64,000 nt of DNA from Lachnospiraceae bacterium. GTDB lineage: Bacteria; Bacillota; Clostridia; Lachnospirales; Lachnospiraceae. Of this stretch, positions 42,953-51,542 are shown piece after piece (the stretch's first letter is position 1; every line of letters begins with the position of its first letter). A model generated the notes under the pieces. It had not been told where the DNA came from and searched no databases. It saw only the letters and a program-made list of their open reading frames with translations. Position numbers and translations under genes: made by a program. Where the stretch lies: assembly GCA_902363135.1 (NCBI GenBank), contig CABIZF010000002.1, positions 310,001 through 374,000 of the forward strand, read 5' to 3'.

Positions 42953-43660
42953 ATGATATCCATTGCAATCGTAGACGATGAGCAAATGTATCTGGATAAA
43001 GAAAAGCGTATCACGGAGGAATATTTTCGCAGGAAAGGACAGAAATGCAGGATCGAGCTTTTTCAGGACGCAGAGTGGCTGCTCTGTGAACTGGAGGAAA
43101 AGAAATTCGATATTTATGTACTGGATGTCGAAATGCCGGGCAGGAATGGCCTTGATGCAGCTAGGGGTATTCGAATGCTGTATCCGGATCCAGTCATCAT
43201 TTTTGCAACGAATTTCATTGATTATGCAGTAGAGGCTTACGAAGTCAATACCTATCGCTACATACCGAAAGAAGTGCTGGTGGACAAGCTGACAGCAGCC
43301 TACGATGCACTTTTGCCAGGGCTGATGGAGCGGGAGGAAAAATATTACGTCATCGAGAAAAAAGGCAACATCGAAAAAATCAGCTATGATGATATTTACT
43401 ATCTGAAAAAAGACGGAAAATATACGGTGCTGATTCATAAAAGAGGTGAAGGCCGTGTGCGGAAATCGCTGAGTGAGCTGTTTGAAGAGCTGGATTCTGA
43501 GGAGTTTCTATTCATTGAGAAAGGCTTCATTGTCAATATCAGGCATGTCATGAAGATGAAGGATCATGTCCTGTATATGCGGGACGGTTCGAAGCTTCCT
43601 GTGGGGATTCAGCGGGTAACAGAAGTGAAACGAAAAATAGCAGAATACTGGCGGTGTTAG
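42953..43660 (+). CDS. LytTR-family response regulator (AgrA-like)
   Basis: A 235-residue regulator. The receiver domain begins MISIAIVDDEQMYLDKEKR, has the phospho-acceptor Asp58 in YVLDVEMPG and ends near residue 120. The LytTR DNA-binding domain follows from YVIEKKGNIEKISYDDIYYL to KLPVGIQRVTEVKRKIAEYW. LytTR regulators bind paired direct repeats and usually control bacteriocin or quorum-sensing genes. ATG 42953 sits behind GGGAGGAAAGG; the upstream ATG at 42935 lies in the preceding gene. The GHKL kinase gene begins at its stop codon, so the two form a two-component pair. Confidence 0.92.
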   Translation: MISIAIVDDEQMYLDKEKRITEEYFRRKGQKCRIELFQDAEWLLCELEEKKFDIYVLDVEMPGRNGLDAARGIRMLYPDPVIIFATNFIDYAVEAYEVNTYRYIPKEVLVDKLTAAYDALLPGLMEREEKYYVIEKKGNIEKISYDDIYYLKKDGKYTVLIHKRGEGRVRKSLSELFEELDSEEFLFIEKGFIVNIRHVMKMKDHVLYMRDGSKLPVGIQRVTEVKRKIAEYWRC

Positions 43661-43662
43661 AG

Positions 43663-45171
43663 ATGATGATATTAGGGTTAAACACACTTGGAATCATAAT
43701 TGAGACAGGCCTTGGTATCTGGATTTTTTCGAAAGCATTTCCACGCAGGGCAGAAGATGAGTGGGGCTGGAAGGAGGTGGTGAATGAGGCGGTATTGCAT
43801 GGGATTATATTTAGTCTGATATTTCACAATTTTTTTCATCGTTATGGGAGTGATGTAAAAACTGGGATTATAATCGGATGGATTGTTGCAATTGTAGGCT
43901 ACCGGTATACGATAGTAAAAAAGCAGATGTTTTCTAATGCACACATTCAGAAAATAGATTTAGTATTGTCAATATTAGAATGGTTTTCTGTATGCGGTTT
44001 TTTAGCATGGAATTATTGGCAGTGTTATATATCGATAGGAATGGTGTGGCTTGCAAATATTTTTTTGCCGTTTTTCTTTTATAAACGATATAAGTGTAAA
44101 ATTTATCAAGCATACATCTGGAACGTCTTTTACTTGGTAACGGTACAAATTATGAAGTGTGCTTATATGGCTTATAAGGGAGCAGCAGAACAGAAAACAT
44201 TGATGGAATTAAATTATAATGGGGGCATGCATACATTTGTAGCAGTAATAATTCCTCTGGCTGTGTATGGAGCTATTTTTTTCCTGACAAAATGTTTTCC
44301 TGTTTACGATGTAGTAAACAAAATGCTTGGAGAAAATAAAAAATGGATGGTTCTTACGGCAATCGGCGAGAGCATAATACTAAATTTTTTTACAGATTTA
44401 ATAAGATGGGAAAATATAGCTGTTTATAAAGCCAAGATTATAATTATTATATCTGCATTAATAGTTATATTTATAGTGACGGGACTCATCTTACTGTTTA
44501 GAAAATCCATGCTTGCTGAACAAGAAGTATTATTTATGAAGAACGAAGCGATTAAAAAACAGTATGAAGAATTAAGAAAAGCATATGAACAAAATCGCTG
44601 TTTAATACATGATGAAAAACATCGTATGCAATTTATTGAAGAATGCTTAGAGAATGGAGATATAGAACGGGCGAAAATATTTATTCAGAATGCTCACAAT
44701 GATATGAAAAAGAGTAAAGGGAAAACGTGGACAGGTATTCCGACACTTGATTTTCTATTTAACATGAAATGTGAACAGATGGATAGGCTTCACGTTGAAT
44801 TTAAGTTTCATGTAACACTGGATAGAATTCCAATAGAGGAAGGTGATTTTATTGTACTTCTTGGAAATTTGTTAGATAATGCAATTGAGGCAGTAGAAAA
44901 ATGTGAAGTGAAGCAACGTATTATTGAATTGAAAATAAAGCAGATAAATAATATGTTTATGATTTTAATTAAAAATTCGAATGCGGTGCTTCCAATCCAA
45001 AAAGATACACGTTTTGTATCATCTAAAAAGGATTCTTTTAACCATGGATATGGAATTGCAAGTGTTAAAAGTATTGTGGATAAGTACAGCGGCGAGACAG
45101 ACTTTGTTTATGATAAAAATATGTTTCAAGCAAGAATTAATATTATAGTAGGACAGGAGAAAAGTGAATGA
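43663..45171 (+). CDS. GHKL sensor histidine kinase (AgrC-like)
   Basis: A 502-residue membrane kinase. The N-terminal 290 residues hold about seven hydrophobic segments, as in AgrC/ComD peptide-pheromone receptors. A helical stretch (EAIKKQYEELRKAYEQN) leads to the H-box LIHDEKHRMQ with His316. The ATPase has N-box GNLLDNAIEAVEKC and G-box HGYGIASVKSI. The gene is visibly richer in A and T than its neighbours, which suggests horizontal transfer. GTG 43654 or ATG 43666 are alternative starts. Its stop overlaps the start of the lanthipeptide precursor (ATGA), making the precursor the natural candidate ligand or output. Confidence 0.9.
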   Translation: MMILGLNTLGIIIETGLGIWIFSKAFPRRAEDEWGWKEVVNEAVLHGIIFSLIFHNFFHRYGSDVKTGIIIGWIVAIVGYRYTIVKKQMFSNAHIQKIDLVLSILEWFSVCGFLAWNYWQCYISIGMVWLANIFLPFFFYKRYKCKIYQAYIWNVFYLVTVQIMKCAYMAYKGAAEQKTLMELNYNGGMHTFVAVIIPLAVYGAIFFLTKCFPVYDVVNKMLGENKKWMVLTAIGESIILNFFTDLIRWENIAVYKAKIIIIISALIVIFIVTGLILLFRKSMLAEQEVLFMKNEAIKKQYEELRKAYEQNRCLIHDEKHRMQFIEECLENGDIERAKIFIQNAHNDMKKSKGKTWTGIPTLDFLFNMKCEQMDRLHVEFKFHVTLDRIPIEEGDFIVLLGNLLDNAIEAVEKCEVKQRIIELKIKQINNMFMILIKNSNAVLPIQKDTRFVSSKKDSFNHGYGIASVKSIVDKYSGETDFVYDKNMFQARINIIVGQEKSE

Positions 45172-45314
45172 AAGAGACAAAGAATTGGATTAATGAGATT
45201 AGAGAGGAAATAGATGAGGCGAAAGGGTTGCAGATAGAAGGCTCGGAAAGCATTGTAGAGCCACAGTTTGTTACACTTGGAGGAGGGACGATTGCAACAA
45301 TTTTGTGTTGCTAA
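45168..45314 (+). CDS. Class II lanthipeptide precursor (LanA)
   Basis: A 48-residue peptide. The leader is acidic and helical (MKETKNWINEIREEIDEAKG), as LanM leaders are. The C-terminus reads FVTLGGGTIATILCC, with Thr36, Thr41, Thr44, Cys47 and Cys48 as possible (methyl)lanthionine partners. GGG offers a double-glycine cleavage site, which would leave a core of only 8-9 residues. If instead cleavage is earlier, TLGGG resembles the lipid-II-binding TLPGGGG of mersacidin. The ATG overlaps the kinase stop, and the LanM gene follows 105 bp on. There is a single precursor copy. The call rests on context and residue pattern; activity is unknown. Confidence 0.78.
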   Translation: MKETKNWINEIREEIDEAKGLQIEGSESIVEPQFVTLGGGTIATILCC

Positions 45315-45422
45315 ATGAAATTGTATTTAGAACTGTGCAAATTAAAAGAGGTGAACAACTATATAAAAAGAATTGAATTATTTTATAACTTGACATTTAT
45401 GAAAAATGGGAAGTACGCATGA
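45315..45422 (+). CDS. Possible 35-residue coupling peptide between lanA and lanM
   Basis: This short frame starts with ATG directly after the lanA stop (TAAATG) and stops at TGA overlapping the lanM start (ATGA). It would encode MKLYLELCKLKEVNNYIKRI followed by ELFYNLTFMKNGKYA. It fills the gap with no spare base on either side. No ribosome binding site other than lanA termination is seen. It could couple translation of lanM to lanA, or be chance. Confidence 0.3.
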   Translation: MKLYLELCKLKEVNNYIKRIELFYNLTFMKNGKYA

Positions 45423-48214
45423 GCAGCAGACAAAAATTAGAAACTTTATGGAACAGCCAGCTAAATGAATTACTGGCGAAGAAAAAGAACAATAATGAAG
45501 CGAAAAAAGAAACAAACGAAGCAATAGAGAAATACAAGGTACAAAGTGCGCAGGGTCTGGCCCTGCGTATGCTGATTGCAGATATTCAGCATGCAAAAGC
45601 AACGGATGGACTGTGTGGCATGACACCGGAGGAGGGGTATCAGGATTATTTACAACGGTATTTATCGTCGACGGAGCATGTGCAAAAGCTTTGTGACCGT
45701 TATCCGGAGCTGATGCGTGTCACTGAACAGGTAATGGAACAGGCAGAGGCATTTTTGCAGGAGTTTTTGCAGCGCTTTGAAAATGATCGCAGAAAAATTG
45801 CGGAGGAGATATGCCCGGGTGTGGAGCATGCAGGGATCTGTTCGCTGGGTTTGAAAGCAGGGGATCCGCACAATGGAGGGAGAAGTACGATTCGGGTGCA
45901 GCTGGAGAATGGTGTCTGGCTGTATTACAAGCCGCATAGCATCAGAAAAAAGGCACTCTATCAGACACTTTACAATCGGATCAGCAAGTCACTGGGATTG
46001 TCCTGCCTGCCTGCACCATATCTGGATTGCGGTGCGTATGGATGGGAGGCGGAGATAGTCAGCCGGGGATGTGATACTGTTGCAGAGGTACAGAGCTATT
46101 ACTATCGGATGGGAATCCATTTGTTTTTGGGCTATGTACTGACTGCTTCTGACTTGCATGGGGAAAATCTCATTGCCTGTGGCGAATATCCAATGCTCAT
46201 TGATTTTGAGACATTTCCCGGATATGCACCTGACGGAGAGCGGAAGAGTTCGGTTCTTACTACGGGACTCCTTCCGGTGCTGACGTGGGGAGCAGGTGGG
46301 CAGGCCGCTGTGATCAGTGCTCTTTCGGATGGTGAGAAGATTCGTACACCTTTTCGGATGCCGGTAGTCAAAAATGAGGGAAGATCCGATATCTGTATTG
46401 CACATGAGCCGATCGAACTGCAACTGACAGAATGCGTAGTGCGCTTGCAGGGACAGGCAGTGAATCCAGCAGACTATACCGAAGAGCTGTGCAGGGGATT
46501 TGCGGATGCATACAGGGATTGCCTGCAGGATTCCGAGGCAGAGAAATTGCTGGAACAGTTTTTTGAAGGGCGTTTTCGAATCCTGCTCCGACATTCGCAG
46601 CAGTATGCCATGTATCGGCTCACATCGCTGCATCCGGGGGTGCTTGGAAGTACAGAAGAGCGGCGGAAGCTTCTGGAAGTTCTCTATGAAGAAAACATGA
46701 GTGAGCGCACAAAACGGTTGCATGACTATGAAATAGAGTCATTAATGCGGATGGATATTCCATATTTCGAATTGGCCGGAGAAAGCAGAAGCCTGTACGA
46801 TGGAGACGGGAATGAATACCCGGAATATCTGCCGATGACGCCATTGGAAGCGTGGAAAAGAAAATGGAAGCATTTGGGCAGGGAGGATGAGGTACAGCAG
46901 GTTGTTTTGATCCGGCTGTCTGTGGCACTTTTGCAAAAAGAAAAAATGAAGCGAAGCAAAGTACCGCAGATTTTATCACAGATGGAAAAGCAGCGCTACT
47001 TAAGAACGTATATTTGCAGGATCGGAAAGTGGATTTGTGATACGGCGATAGACTCTGGCGTGCGGGTCGACTGGCATGGACTCCGGTTTTACAGCAATGC
47101 AAAGTGGCGGATTGTTCCGATGGGTGTTTCTCTGTATGATGGGCTTTCCGGGATTGCAGTGTTTCTTGCACAGTATCAGGTCTGTTTTCGGGATAAACGT
47201 GCGGAAGCAATGTTTCAAAAATTAAAAGAGCAGCTGTTTCAGCATACGGATCAGCTGCTGCAGAGCAAGAGTCGTTCCGATCAGAAGACGGGAGTGCTGG
47301 ACGGGGAGGGTTCGCTGGTAAAGGCATATCTGATGCTGTATCAGATTACCGGGAAACAGGAATATCGGTGGTATGCGGAACGACAGTTTCAGTATATAGA
47401 ATGGGTGTGGGAGAAAACGCCATATTTGGATTATATGAATGGAAATGCCGGGGCAATTGTGTTGGCTGCAGAATTGTATCGGCTCGTGCAGTCATCCAAA
47501 TATCTGGAGCTGTCGGCGCAAATAGAAGCGAAGCTGTGGACACAGGCAAGAAAAATGGAAGCAGGTGCAGGCTTCTCAGATGAAGGGGAAATGCCTTTGG
47601 CCGGAATGGCGCATGGCAACAGCGGATTTCTGATGGCATATGCAGCGCTGCTCAAGATGCTGGAGCAGGCAGGGGATATGGATGAGAAAGTACGGGAATA
47701 CAGGCGTAAGGAATATCAGGATAAGATTTTACAGCTGTTATCTTATGAAGATAGCCTGTACTCCGAAGAACAGCAGAATTGGCTCGACTATCGCGAAAGA
47801 GGAAAGCCACGTGTCATGAATGCCTGGTGTCATGGCGCACCGGGTGTGCTGCTGTCCCGCATGGAACTGGCAAGGTATATGGATTCAGAACAGATACAGC
47901 GGGACATCCGGCGGTCGGCAAAGGCTCTTTTTATGCAGGAACCGGGAGATCATATCTGCCTGTGCCATGGGATTGCAGGACATCTTCTCATCATGAAAAA
48001 GTACCTTTCTGAGTATGCGGAAGATATGCCAGAAGATTTCGAAAAGCAGGCGTATCAGAGCCGTTATGAACAGCTACTGGCAGAATTGTTGCTGCATCTG
48101 GAGGGGTATGGAAAGCAGGTGGCGCATGAGTATTATAATCCGTCATGGATGAATGGAATTGCGGGTGTGGGAAGTGCACTTCTTGCAACTTTCAGGGGCC
48201 TAGATTTTGAGTGA
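45419..48214 (+). CDS. lanM: Class II lanthipeptide synthetase LanM
   Basis: A 931-residue bifunctional enzyme that phosphorylates and eliminates Ser/Thr, then cyclises Cys onto the dehydro residues. The N-terminal dehydratase (DUF4135) has YYKPHSIRKKALYQTLYNRI at about 169, SDLHGENLIACGEYPMLIDF at about 242 with the catalytic HGEN and D, and FETFPGY. The LanC-like cyclase occupies about 540-931. Its zinc ligands are Cys804 in NAWCHGAPG and Cys849-His850 in CLCHGIAG. Both active sites look intact. ATG 45419 follows GGGAAG weakly. No LanT exporter, protease or immunity gene is found nearby. Confidence 0.95.
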   Translation: MSSRQKLETLWNSQLNELLAKKKNNNEAKKETNEAIEKYKVQSAQGLALRMLIADIQHAKATDGLCGMTPEEGYQDYLQRYLSSTEHVQKLCDRYPELMRVTEQVMEQAEAFLQEFLQRFENDRRKIAEEICPGVEHAGICSLGLKAGDPHNGGRSTIRVQLENGVWLYYKPHSIRKKALYQTLYNRISKSLGLSCLPAPYLDCGAYGWEAEIVSRGCDTVAEVQSYYYRMGIHLFLGYVLTASDLHGENLIACGEYPMLIDFETFPGYAPDGERKSSVLTTGLLPVLTWGAGGQAAVISALSDGEKIRTPFRMPVVKNEGRSDICIAHEPIELQLTECVVRLQGQAVNPADYTEELCRGFADAYRDCLQDSEAEKLLEQFFEGRFRILLRHSQQYAMYRLTSLHPGVLGSTEERRKLLEVLYEENMSERTKRLHDYEIESLMRMDIPYFELAGESRSLYDGDGNEYPEYLPMTPLEAWKRKWKHLGREDEVQQVVLIRLSVALLQKEKMKRSKVPQILSQMEKQRYLRTYICRIGKWICDTAIDSGVRVDWHGLRFYSNAKWRIVPMGVSLYDGLSGIAVFLAQYQVCFRDKRAEAMFQKLKEQLFQHTDQLLQSKSRSDQKTGVLDGEGSLVKAYLMLYQITGKQEYRWYAERQFQYIEWVWEKTPYLDYMNGNAGAIVLAAELYRLVQSSKYLELSAQIEAKLWTQARKMEAGAGFSDEGEMPLAGMAHGNSGFLMAYAALLKMLEQAGDMDEKVREYRRKEYQDKILQLLSYEDSLYSEEQQNWLDYRERGKPRVMNAWCHGAPGVLLSRMELARYMDSEQIQRDIRRSAKALFMQEPGDHICLCHGIAGHLLIMKKYLSEYAEDMPEDFEKQAYQSRYEQLLAELLLHLEGYGKQVAHEYYNPSWMNGIAGVGSALLATFRGLDFE

Positions 48215-48234
48215 CACATGACAGGAAGGTATGG

Positions 48235-48304
48235 AATGAGACAGCCGAGAGGGGTGATAATGTTCTTTGGCAGCATATCACTTGCATGGCTGTCTCATTT
48301 TTAC
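48235..48304 (+). terminator. Terminator after lanM
   Basis: AATGAGACAGCC pairs with GGCTGTCTCATTT across a 41-base loop that itself contains GTGAT/ATCAC pairing. TTTTTA follows. It lies between lanM and the convergent sigma factor gene. Confidence 0.7.
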
Positions 48305-48386
48305 GGGCTAAAATAAGCGGCTATTCTGGTAAATGATCCGCATATCTTTGCAGTGAGATATTTGCCCTTGTCTGTGTGCGCAGAGC

Positions 48387-48911
48387 TTACTTTGTCTGGT
48401 CAAAGTATCCCTGTATCAACTGACGGCGGATGCGATTCACATACTGCCGCGACATTTGCATCCGTTCGGCGATTTCTTTGTCGCTGAGATCCTCGTAGAA
48501 AAACAGGGAGAGGATTTTGCGCTTTCCGCCTGCTTCCGGAATGTTCCGGATGTAATGCTCGATGTCGAGAAGGGAATCGTCGTAGGAAAAAGAATCGGGA
48601 AGATCTGCATTGGTATCGTCGATGTTTTCGGTTTCCGGAGCAGAGAGATAGCGTTTGCAGAGTGCATAGTAGCGATTAATGACAGATGTTTCGATATAGC
48701 TGATACATTTTCCTTCCGGACAGGCGGGATCGAGATGTGTCAATGCTTCGAGAATGGTGAGACACAGTTCCTGAAGTGCGTCCTCATAGTCCATACAGTG
48801 GATCTTTCCGGCATATTTCTTTGCGAGTGGCATCATACGTTTCAGAATTTCTTCACAGGCATCGGCAGAACCGTTGTGATATTCTTCCAGCAGCTTCGTA
48901 ATTGTAGTCAA
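48387..48911 (-). CDS. Sigma factor of the TcdR/UviA type
   Basis: A 174-residue alternative sigma factor. A region-2-like segment MDYEDALQELCLTILEALTH and a C-terminal region-4 helix-turn-helix, LSDKEIAERMQMSRQYVNRIRRQLI, are separated by an acidic linker. Size and layout match the group V sigma factors TcdR, BotR, TetR(Clostridium) and UviA, which drive toxin or bacteriocin genes and their holins. The start is TTG at 48911 behind AAGGGGG. A UviB/BhlA-type holin gene is next to it, divergently, and the amidase at 52427 has a promoter of the TcdR class. Other ECF-like sigma factors remain possible. Confidence 0.75.
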   Translation of the reverse strand: MTTITKLLEEYHNGSADACEEILKRMMPLAKKYAGKIHCMDYEDALQELCLTILEALTHLDPACPEGKCISYIETSVINRYYALCKRYLSAPETENIDDTNADLPDSFSYDDSLLDIEHYIRNIPEAGGKRKILSLFFYEDLSDKEIAERMQMSRQYVNRIRRQLIQGYFDQTK

Positions 48912-48978
48912 AAGACATACCCCCTTTTGAGGGGAAGTAGAGAGCTGCGGTCAAATCAGAAACAAAATTCTGAAAAAA

Positions 48979-49078
48979 TTTGAACGCAGATCGCGAAGCG
49001 GCTGCGTTCATGGGCGAGTAGCGAAGCTAGGCCCTGTCAGCAGAGCTGCAGGGATGGATTGCGAATGTCCGCTTTACA
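48979..49078. repeat. Repeat B copy 3
   Basis: TTTGAACGCAGATCGCGAAG through GCGAATGTCCGCTTTACA matches copies at 2588-2716 and 5188-5306. It lies between the sigma factor and holin genes. Confidence 0.8.
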
Positions 49079-49165
49079 GCCACAATACGAAGCAAAGAGA
49101 ATATAACAGGATGCTTTACTGAAATAATTGGTCAGACAAGCAAATACAGAAAACTGGCTGAAAAG

Positions 49166-49193
49166 TTTACAATTTAGTAGAAAAAATATCCTT
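49166..49193 (+). promoter_or_regulatory. Candidate TcdR-class promoter of the holin gene
   Basis: TTTACA (49166-49171), 16 bp spacing, then ATCCTT (49188-49193), which matches CTCTTT at four of six positions. It is 49 bp upstream of the holin start. It has the same geometry as the amidase promoter. Confidence 0.45.
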
Positions 49194-49241
49194 AAAAGAT
49201 GAGCTTGCAAACTCAGAGTTTATCAGAAAGGAGGAAGTGCC

Positions 49242-49511
49242 ATGGACGGTACAATTCTGGATGCAGCCTTGTCACAGGGAATCTGGGCAGTACTTGCCGT
49301 TTTTCTTTTGCTTTACGTGGTAAAAGAAAATGAAAAAAGAGATTTACGGCAGGAGGAACGGGAAAGGAATTATCAGGCGATCATCAGTCAGCTGACAGAA
49401 AAGCTGAATATCCTTGATGAAGTGGAAAACGGAATTGCGGATATTAAGAGCTTTTTGTCTGCGAAACTGACAGATACTCCGGAGAAAACTGAAAAAGACA
49501 GCAGAACGTAA
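49242..49511 (+). CDS. BhlA/UviB-family holin-like protein
   Basis: An 89-residue protein with one N-terminal membrane segment (LSQGIWAVLAVFLLLYVVKE, about residues 10-29) followed by a charged coiled-coil tail (KRDLRQEERERNYQAIISQL, TEKLNILDEVENGIADIKSF). This is the layout of BhlA and UviB holin-like proteins from Bacillus and Clostridium bacteriocin and phage loci, and of TcdE-like partners in function. It would permeabilise the membrane to release the amidase or other cargo. GAAAGGAGG precedes the ATG. A terminator follows directly. Confidence 0.85.
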   Translation: MDGTILDAALSQGIWAVLAVFLLLYVVKENEKRDLRQEERERNYQAIISQLTEKLNILDEVENGIADIKSFLSAKLTDTPEKTEKDSRT

Positions 49512-49540
49512 CAGTCGTGCAGGAAAGCAGATGCACAAAA

Positions 49541-49572
49541 AAAGCCTGACGGGATTGGCCTTCAGGCTTTTT
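49541..49572. terminator. Terminator after the holin gene
   Basis: AGCCTGA (49543-49549) pairs with TCAGGCT (49562-49568), flanked by A-run and TTTTT, so it can act in both directions. Confidence 0.75.
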
Positions 49573-49726
49573 CGGCATTTTTGAGATGAAAAAGGACATA
49601 ATCTATGAGATTCCGGACACGTGCGGGAGTCTGTAAAAATGACGTGTTAGCATACAGGCGGGCAACGGTAAAGTGGGTATTTGCAAGGAAAATCAGGAAT
49701 GGATGAAAGAAAAAACAATTTAAGGA

Positions 49727-49933
49727 ATGCTTAAGAAAAAGCTCAGATTAACTTCCTTGGATAATAGTGGAAAAGGCGTAAAATGGAATTATCCTGAGGC
49801 GGCGGATCTGAGCGAAGATGAGAGGACGTTGGCTGAAGTAACTACCCGTGCAAATATAGCTGTTTGGCTCGTTGCTCGCGGGAATAAAAGATATGCGAGT
49901 CGAGAAGACCTCGCAGGAAAGGACTGGATATGA
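49727..49933 (+). CDS. Small ORF before the SH3/YARHG protein
   Basis: A 68-codon frame beginning MLKKKLRLTSLDNSGKG and ending RYASREDLAGKDWI. Its stop overlaps the next gene's ATG (ATGA). No good ribosome binding site is seen and no family is recognised. DERTLAEVTTRANIAVWLVA looks helical. It could be a coupled leader peptide or a chance frame. The surrounding 49573-49929 otherwise holds no clear gene. Confidence 0.3.
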   Translation: MLKKKLRLTSLDNSGKGVKWNYPEAADLSEDERTLAEVTTRANIAVWLVARGNKRYASREDLAGKDWI

Positions 49934-51477
49934 AAGGGAAGGCAGTAGTATTGGTGCTGGCAGGAGTTGGAGTCATGTCTGGAATGACATTGAGTGCAGG
50001 AGCGACGGAGGATCTGTGGAGCTATGAGCTGGCAGCGGATGGAGCAGGCGATCAGGTATATCAGTTCCGGGATGTGGAGTTGACGATTCCGGCAGACTGG
50101 GACGGAAAATACGGACTGGAGGTTGATGAGGATGCAAATTTCCCATATGGAACGGTATCTGTTTATCATAAGGCATCACAGGAAGCACTTTCAGCAGAGT
50201 ATGGTCAGGAAAATTCCGGTGGATATTTGTTTACACTGACATGCAGCGATGATTATGATTTTATGGATGTGCTGCCGAGCTATCGGATCATTGGAGAGAC
50301 AGATGGTTATATTTACTATGTAAGTCTTCCAACGGATGTACAGGGCTATATGGAAGATGATGCGATTTGGGCAGAGTGGCTACAGCTTTCCGGGGATACC
50401 GATTGGGTGGTAAGTAATATCACTGTGACAAATCCGGGTGAAGGAGTTGTAGATATGGATCAGCTGTCACAGAATGCATCGGATGCGGCACAGGATGCGG
50501 ATTATATCCTTCCGAACAGTTCGACAAAGTACCTAAGTGAATCCGACCTGAGTGGAATGAGTGCAGATGAGCTTCAGATGGCAATTAATGAAATTTATGC
50601 GCGCCATCACCGCAAATTTGTGACGAAGAGTATCCAGCAGTATTTTGATGGGAAGGGTTGGTATAGTGGTACGATAGCGGCAGAAAAATTTGATGTAACG
50701 GTATTGAATCAGTATGAAAATGAAAATATTGCATTGATGCTTCGCTGTATGAGCAAAGCAGGGACATCGCAGGGAGCTTCTTCTGGTACGGGCAGTGCAA
50801 CAGCCGCTTCCGGCATGCAAATGACAGCGACAGCCACAGTGAATATCCGTAGTAAAACGACGACGAGCAGTCCGGTAATGGGCATTGTGCCGCAGGGGTA
50901 TACAGTGACAGCGCTTGGAACGGCAGTAAATGGATGGGTACCAGTCAACTACAATGGAATTCGCGGCTATATTTCACAGGATTATTTGAAAACCGGGGCA
51001 GGAATGAGTACAGATTCTTCTGAAAATATTGCAAATAACAATCGTGTGAATACTCCTTCTTCCAATACAGAAAATGCAGACCAGAGCCAAAACGACACAG
51101 ATGGAGTCGTGGCGGCGGTACAGGTGTATGCGGGAAGATATGCAGAATCCAGTATTTATGAAGGAATTCCAATGGAACAAATGCCAGACTATTACACTCT
51201 TAATATCAGTAACGTGACAGAAACCACCTTTGATTTTTCTGTGAATCTGGTGGACCGTGCGAGCAATGGAGTGGAGTGCCTGCTTTCCGGAACAGCGGAA
51301 TTTACTGGTGATGGTTCAGAGGCGGTATGCTATGGAGGAAATGGCGACGTGTTCTTTACATTCCCGGACTACCACGGGGCTTATCCGGATGTCACAGATA
51401 TTGAAGTTTCAGGAGTGGCAGAGCTGGCAGGAAAAGTCATGGTGAACAATGGAGTTCCGGGGCATGAGTTTAGTTAA
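49930..51477 (+). CDS. Secreted protein with YARHG and bacterial SH3 domains
   Basis: A 515-residue exported protein. The signal peptide ends TLSAGA before TEDLW. Residues about 30-160 form a domain shared with the protein at 40778. A YARHG domain follows at about 195-270 (SADELQMAINEIYARHHRKFV, split for length, then YFDGKGWYSGTI). An SH3b domain at about 295-355 (ATVNIRSKTTTSSPVMGIV, NGIRGYISQDYLK) is a likely peptidoglycan binder. After an Asn/Ser linker comes a C-terminal beta domain (VYAGRYAESSIYEGIPMEQM). AGGAAAGG precedes the ATG. It is convergent with the amidase gene. Confidence 0.85.
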   Translation: MKGKAVVLVLAGVGVMSGMTLSAGATEDLWSYELAADGAGDQVYQFRDVELTIPADWDGKYGLEVDEDANFPYGTVSVYHKASQEALSAEYGQENSGGYLFTLTCSDDYDFMDVLPSYRIIGETDGYIYYVSLPTDVQGYMEDDAIWAEWLQLSGDTDWVVSNITVTNPGEGVVDMDQLSQNASDAAQDADYILPNSSTKYLSESDLSGMSADELQMAINEIYARHHRKFVTKSIQQYFDGKGWYSGTIAAEKFDVTVLNQYENENIALMLRCMSKAGTSQGASSGTGSATAASGMQMTATATVNIRSKTTTSSPVMGIVPQGYTVTALGTAVNGWVPVNYNGIRGYISQDYLKTGAGMSTDSSENIANNNRVNTPSSNTENADQSQNDTDGVVAAVQVYAGRYAESSIYEGIPMEQMPDYYTLNISNVTETTFDFSVNLVDRASNGVECLLSGTAEFTGDGSEAVCYGGNGDVFFTFPDYHGAYPDVTDIEVSGVAELAGKVMVNNGVPGHEFS

Positions 51478-51490
51478 GTAAGCTGCATGC

Positions 51491-51527
51491 TTGAGTAAGG
51501 GGTGTCTTATGACACCCCCTCATTTTA
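51491..51527. terminator. Convergent terminator between secreted protein and amidase genes
   Basis: GGGGTGTC and GACACCCC form a perfect stem around TTAT, extended by TGAG/CTCA, followed by ATTTTAG. Confidence 0.75.
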
Positions 51528-51542
51528 GAATACTGGATACGA

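Noticed and set aside
49073..49078. TTTACA within repeat B as a TcdR-class -35
   Set aside because: The bases 16 bp downstream (AAGAGA) do not resemble CTCTTT, and the motif is part of the repeat in all copies.
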